Positions 6,383 through 8,039 of a stretch of 8,039 nt of DNA are shown here, piece after piece; within the stretch, counting starts at the first letter, position 1; each line of letters starts with the position of its first letter. The notes below the pieces were generated by a model. That model had not been told where the DNA came from and searched no databases. It saw only the letters and a list, made by a program, of their open reading frames with translations. The position numbers and the translations under genes are program-made. The stretch lies in assembly GCA_020024815.1 (NCBI GenBank), contig JAHHTE010000092.1:1-8039 (forward strand), in the 5' to 3' direction. The DNA is from Mailhella sp. (GTDB taxonomy: Bacteria; Desulfobacterota; Desulfovibrionia; Desulfovibrionales; Desulfovibrionaceae).

Positions 6383-7420
6383 ATGTCTCAAACCAATATT
6401 CTTTTAGAAGCTGGTACGAATGAACTTGAGATTGTTGAATTTTATATTGATGAACCTGTTGTAGAATTTGATACAGGCACTTCAAGTGCATTAAAACTTA
6501 TACAAGAAGAAGGTAAAGAACCTATATATCGTGGATATTATGGCGTAAACGTTGCTAAAGTTTTAGAAATTATTCAATTACCCCATATTACCCCATTACC
6601 TGAATTACAAAGCCCTTCTGTTTTAGGTGCTTTTAACCTTCGTTCTCAAATTATTCCACTTGTTGATTTAAACATTTGGCTTGATAAAGAACAACTTGTA
6701 AATTATGCACCTCCAAAAGTTGTTGTAACAGAATTTAACAACGTTACAACAGCATTCAAAGTTTCTGGTGTTAATAGAATTCACCGTATTAGCTGGGAAG
6801 ATGTTGATGCTCCTAACTCCTATATGTCTTTCTTCTCAAAAGGTTGTATTACTGGTGTTGTTCGTCTTGAAGATAGAATTGTTTTTATTCTTGACCTTGA
6901 AAAAATTGTTACTGAATTAAACCCAAGTCTTGGATTAAAACTTGATAATGCTATTGATTGGAGCCAAAATAATAATTATCGCGCCATTGTTTGTGATGAC
7001 TCCTCTCTTATTAGAAATATGCTTAAAACTCTTTTACGCAAAGCAAATTTTGAAGTCCATGATTTTACCAATGGTCAAGAAGCATGGGACGAACTTTGCA
7101 GAATTAAACGTAAAGCATTAGATGAAGAAAAAGATGTAACAGACTTTGTGCAAGTTCTTATTTCTGATATTGAAATGCCTCGAATGGACGGGCATACTCT
7201 TTGTAAAACAGTAAAAGAAGATCCTATGATGAAGAAACTTCCTGTTATTCTCTTTTCTTCTCTTATTACAGATAAACTTCGTCATAAAGGGGAATCTGTT
7301 GGTGCAGATGAACAAATTTCCAAACCAGGTGTTACAAAATTAGCACAAAGAGCTCATGAGCTTATCCAACAATATGCTAATAGTTATGTTCCTGAAAAGA
7401 AAGAAACCACAGTGGAATAA
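6383..7420 (+). CDS. cheV: Chemotaxis adaptor CheV (CheW domain plus receiver)
   Basis: CheV couples chemoreceptors to the CheA kinase and tunes signalling through phosphorylation of its receiver, acting at the cytoplasmic receptor array. The 345 residues hold a CheW-like domain (about 14-180), with YGVNVAKVLEI at 53-63 and FNLRSQIIPLVDL at 84-96, then a receiver (about 199-332). The receiver pocket is complete: Asp205-Asp206, phospho-acceptor Asp262 in SDIEMPRMDG, Ser292 and Lys314 in SKPG. The DIEMP-x-MDG form and the lengthened alpha2-beta3 region (Asp206 to Asp262, 56 residues) are typical of CheV rather than CheY. The position matching CheY Tyr106 is Gln311, so the aromatic switch is absent. 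Between the first strand (EIVEFYI, 16-22) and GYYGVNV there are about 28 acidic or polar residues not expected in a compact CheW. A hydrogenase protease gene begins 2 nt downstream. Confidence 0.93.
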   Translation: MSQTNILLEAGTNELEIVEFYIDEPVVEFDTGTSSALKLIQEEGKEPIYRGYYGVNVAKVLEIIQLPHITPLPELQSPSVLGAFNLRSQIIPLVDLNIWLDKEQLVNYAPPKVVVTEFNNVTTAFKVSGVNRIHRISWEDVDAPNSYMSFFSKGCITGVVRLEDRIVFILDLEKIVTELNPSLGLKLDNAIDWSQNNNYRAIVCDDSSLIRNMLKTLLRKANFEVHDFTNGQEAWDELCRIKRKALDEEKDVTDFVQVLISDIEMPRMDGHTLCKTVKEDPMMKKLPVILFSSLITDKLRHKGESVGADEQISKPGVTKLAQRAHELIQQYANSYVPEKKETTVE

Positions 7421-7422
7421 TT

Positions 7423-7908
7423 ATGAAAATACTTGTACTTGGTGTAGGTAACGTACTTTATAAAGATGAAGCCATTGGAGTCAAAACTGTTTTACATTTA
7501 AAAGAACATTATCATTTTCCTGAAAATGTACGTCTTTTAGATGGTGGAACACTTGGCATAGGTCTTATGGAATGTCTTATGGATTGCGATTTAGCCATTA
7601 TTATTGATGCTGTAAAAGGTGGGTATGAACCAGGTACATTATATAGATTGGTTGGTGAAGATTTAAGAAAAAGTATGAGTTTTGCAGATTCCATGCATCA
7701 AACAGATCTTGTTGATACACTTATCTTTTGTGAACTAGCAGGAAAAAGACCTGATTGCGTTGTTATAGGTATGGAACCAGCAGACTTTTACTCAATGGAC
7801 TTAGAATTAAGCCCAGAAGTACAAGCTCAACAACCACGACTTATTGAAGAAGTATTGAAAGAATTAAAATCTCATGGTGTTACATACAGTAAAAAAATAA
7901 AAAGTTAA
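7423..7908 (+). CDS. [NiFe]-hydrogenase maturation protease (HyaD/HybD/HynC family)
   Basis: These endopeptidases remove a short C-terminal peptide from the large subunit of [NiFe] hydrogenase after nickel insertion, which lets the enzyme fold and join its small subunit. The 161-residue length matches HybD (about 164). The N-terminus LVLGVGNVLYKDEAIGV gives Glu16, and IIDAVKGG gives Asp62. MHQTDL gives His92, which together form the nickel-sensing triad known from HybD (Glu16, Asp62, His93). DGGTLGIGL (40-48) is the other family signature. GGA at 7414-7416, overlapping the end of cheV, lies 6 nt before the ATG. The start is 2 nt after the cheV stop, so the two are co-transcribed and probably coupled. 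No hydrogenase subunit or hyp gene is in the window. The exact orthology (hyaD, hybD, hynC) cannot be settled from sequence alone, so no symbol is given. Confidence 0.93.
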   Translation: MKILVLGVGNVLYKDEAIGVKTVLHLKEHYHFPENVRLLDGGTLGIGLMECLMDCDLAIIIDAVKGGYEPGTLYRLVGEDLRKSMSFADSMHQTDLVDTLIFCELAGKRPDCVVIGMEPADFYSMDLELSPEVQAQQPRLIEEVLKELKSHGVTYSKKIKS

Positions 7909-7928
7909 TATTTATAGTTAAAATACAA

Positions 7929-7960
7929 AAAGGGAGAACTTTTATAAAAGTTCTCCCTTT
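7929..7960 (+). terminator. Symmetric Rho-independent terminator ending the operon
   Basis: AAAGGGAGAACTTTT (7929-7943) pairs perfectly with AAAAGTTCTCCCTTT (7946-7960), a 15-bp palindrome around AT that in RNA would close with a 4-6 nt loop. It lies 20 nt after the last stop. The descending arm ends in TTT and continues AATTTT, giving a U-rich tail. An A-rich run precedes it, so it could also stop transcription arriving from the other strand. Confidence 0.85.
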
Positions 7961-8039
7961 AATTTTAAAAATAAAATTTATTTTTAAATTAAAACATATT
8001 CCTAAAATAATTTTTTCCATGTTTAATTCTGTATTATTA
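7961..8039. other. AT-rich intergenic tail with an all-AT palindrome
   Basis: No gene is supported here. TTTAAAAATAAA (7964-7975) and TTTATTTTTAAA (7977-7988) form a 12-bp inverted repeat around one base. It is composed only of A and T, directly follows the terminator, and may extend its U-rich tail or be chance in DNA of this composition. Confidence 0.35.

Noticed and set aside
7880..8020. 46-residue minus strand frame starting at the ATG near the window end
   Set aside because: It reads straight through both arms of the operon terminator, has no Shine-Dalgarno, and is a Phe/Ile/Lys string expected from AT-rich DNA.

Overview
The window is AT-rich (about one third GC by eye) and comes from a Gram-negative bacterium. 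It carries a Kdo transferase for lipid A/LPS, a lipid II flippase, a CheV chemotaxis adaptor and a [NiFe]-hydrogenase maturation protease. The variant motifs in the Kdo transferase (ASSGGEA) and the CheV N-terminus look to me like Desulfovibrionaceae. With such low GC, a host-associated member such as Lawsonia is the first candidate. This placement is recalled and inferred, not searched.

Layout. Bases 1-156 are an open + strand frame without a start, probably the 3' end of an upstream gene. Bases 157-282 form an AT-rich gap with a weak candidate promoter. From 283 to 7908 eight + strand genes follow almost without gaps: a 54-residue two-helix membrane protein, waaA (kdtA), trkA, rdgB, murJ, ispH, cheV, and a HyaD/HybD/HynC-type hydrogenase maturation protease. 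The junctions are a 1-nt overlap, a 16-nt gap, a 13-nt overlap, a 1-nt overlap, and gaps of 9, 27 and 2 nt. A strong symmetric hairpin terminator (7929-7960) ends the run. No tRNA, rRNA, CRISPR array, insertion sequence or long repeat was seen.

How the genes relate. waaA, murJ and the essential isoprenoid gene ispH all serve the envelope: LPS core, lipid II export, and the isoprenoid precursors from which undecaprenyl carrier is made. rdgB cleans the nucleotide pool and trkA regulates potassium uptake. The last two genes, chemotaxis and hydrogenase maturation, are functionally different. They sit behind the strongest Shine-Dalgarno sequence in the window and a GC-rich stem-loop at the end of ispH, so they may be expressed differently from the upstream genes.

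I see no clear undescribed system: this is mainly a compact housekeeping operon. The points most worth checking are the small unannotated membrane protein coupled to waaA, the stem-loop before cheV, the cheV-hydrogenase protease pairing, and several family-atypical residues or insertions in WaaA, MurJ, IspH and CheV.
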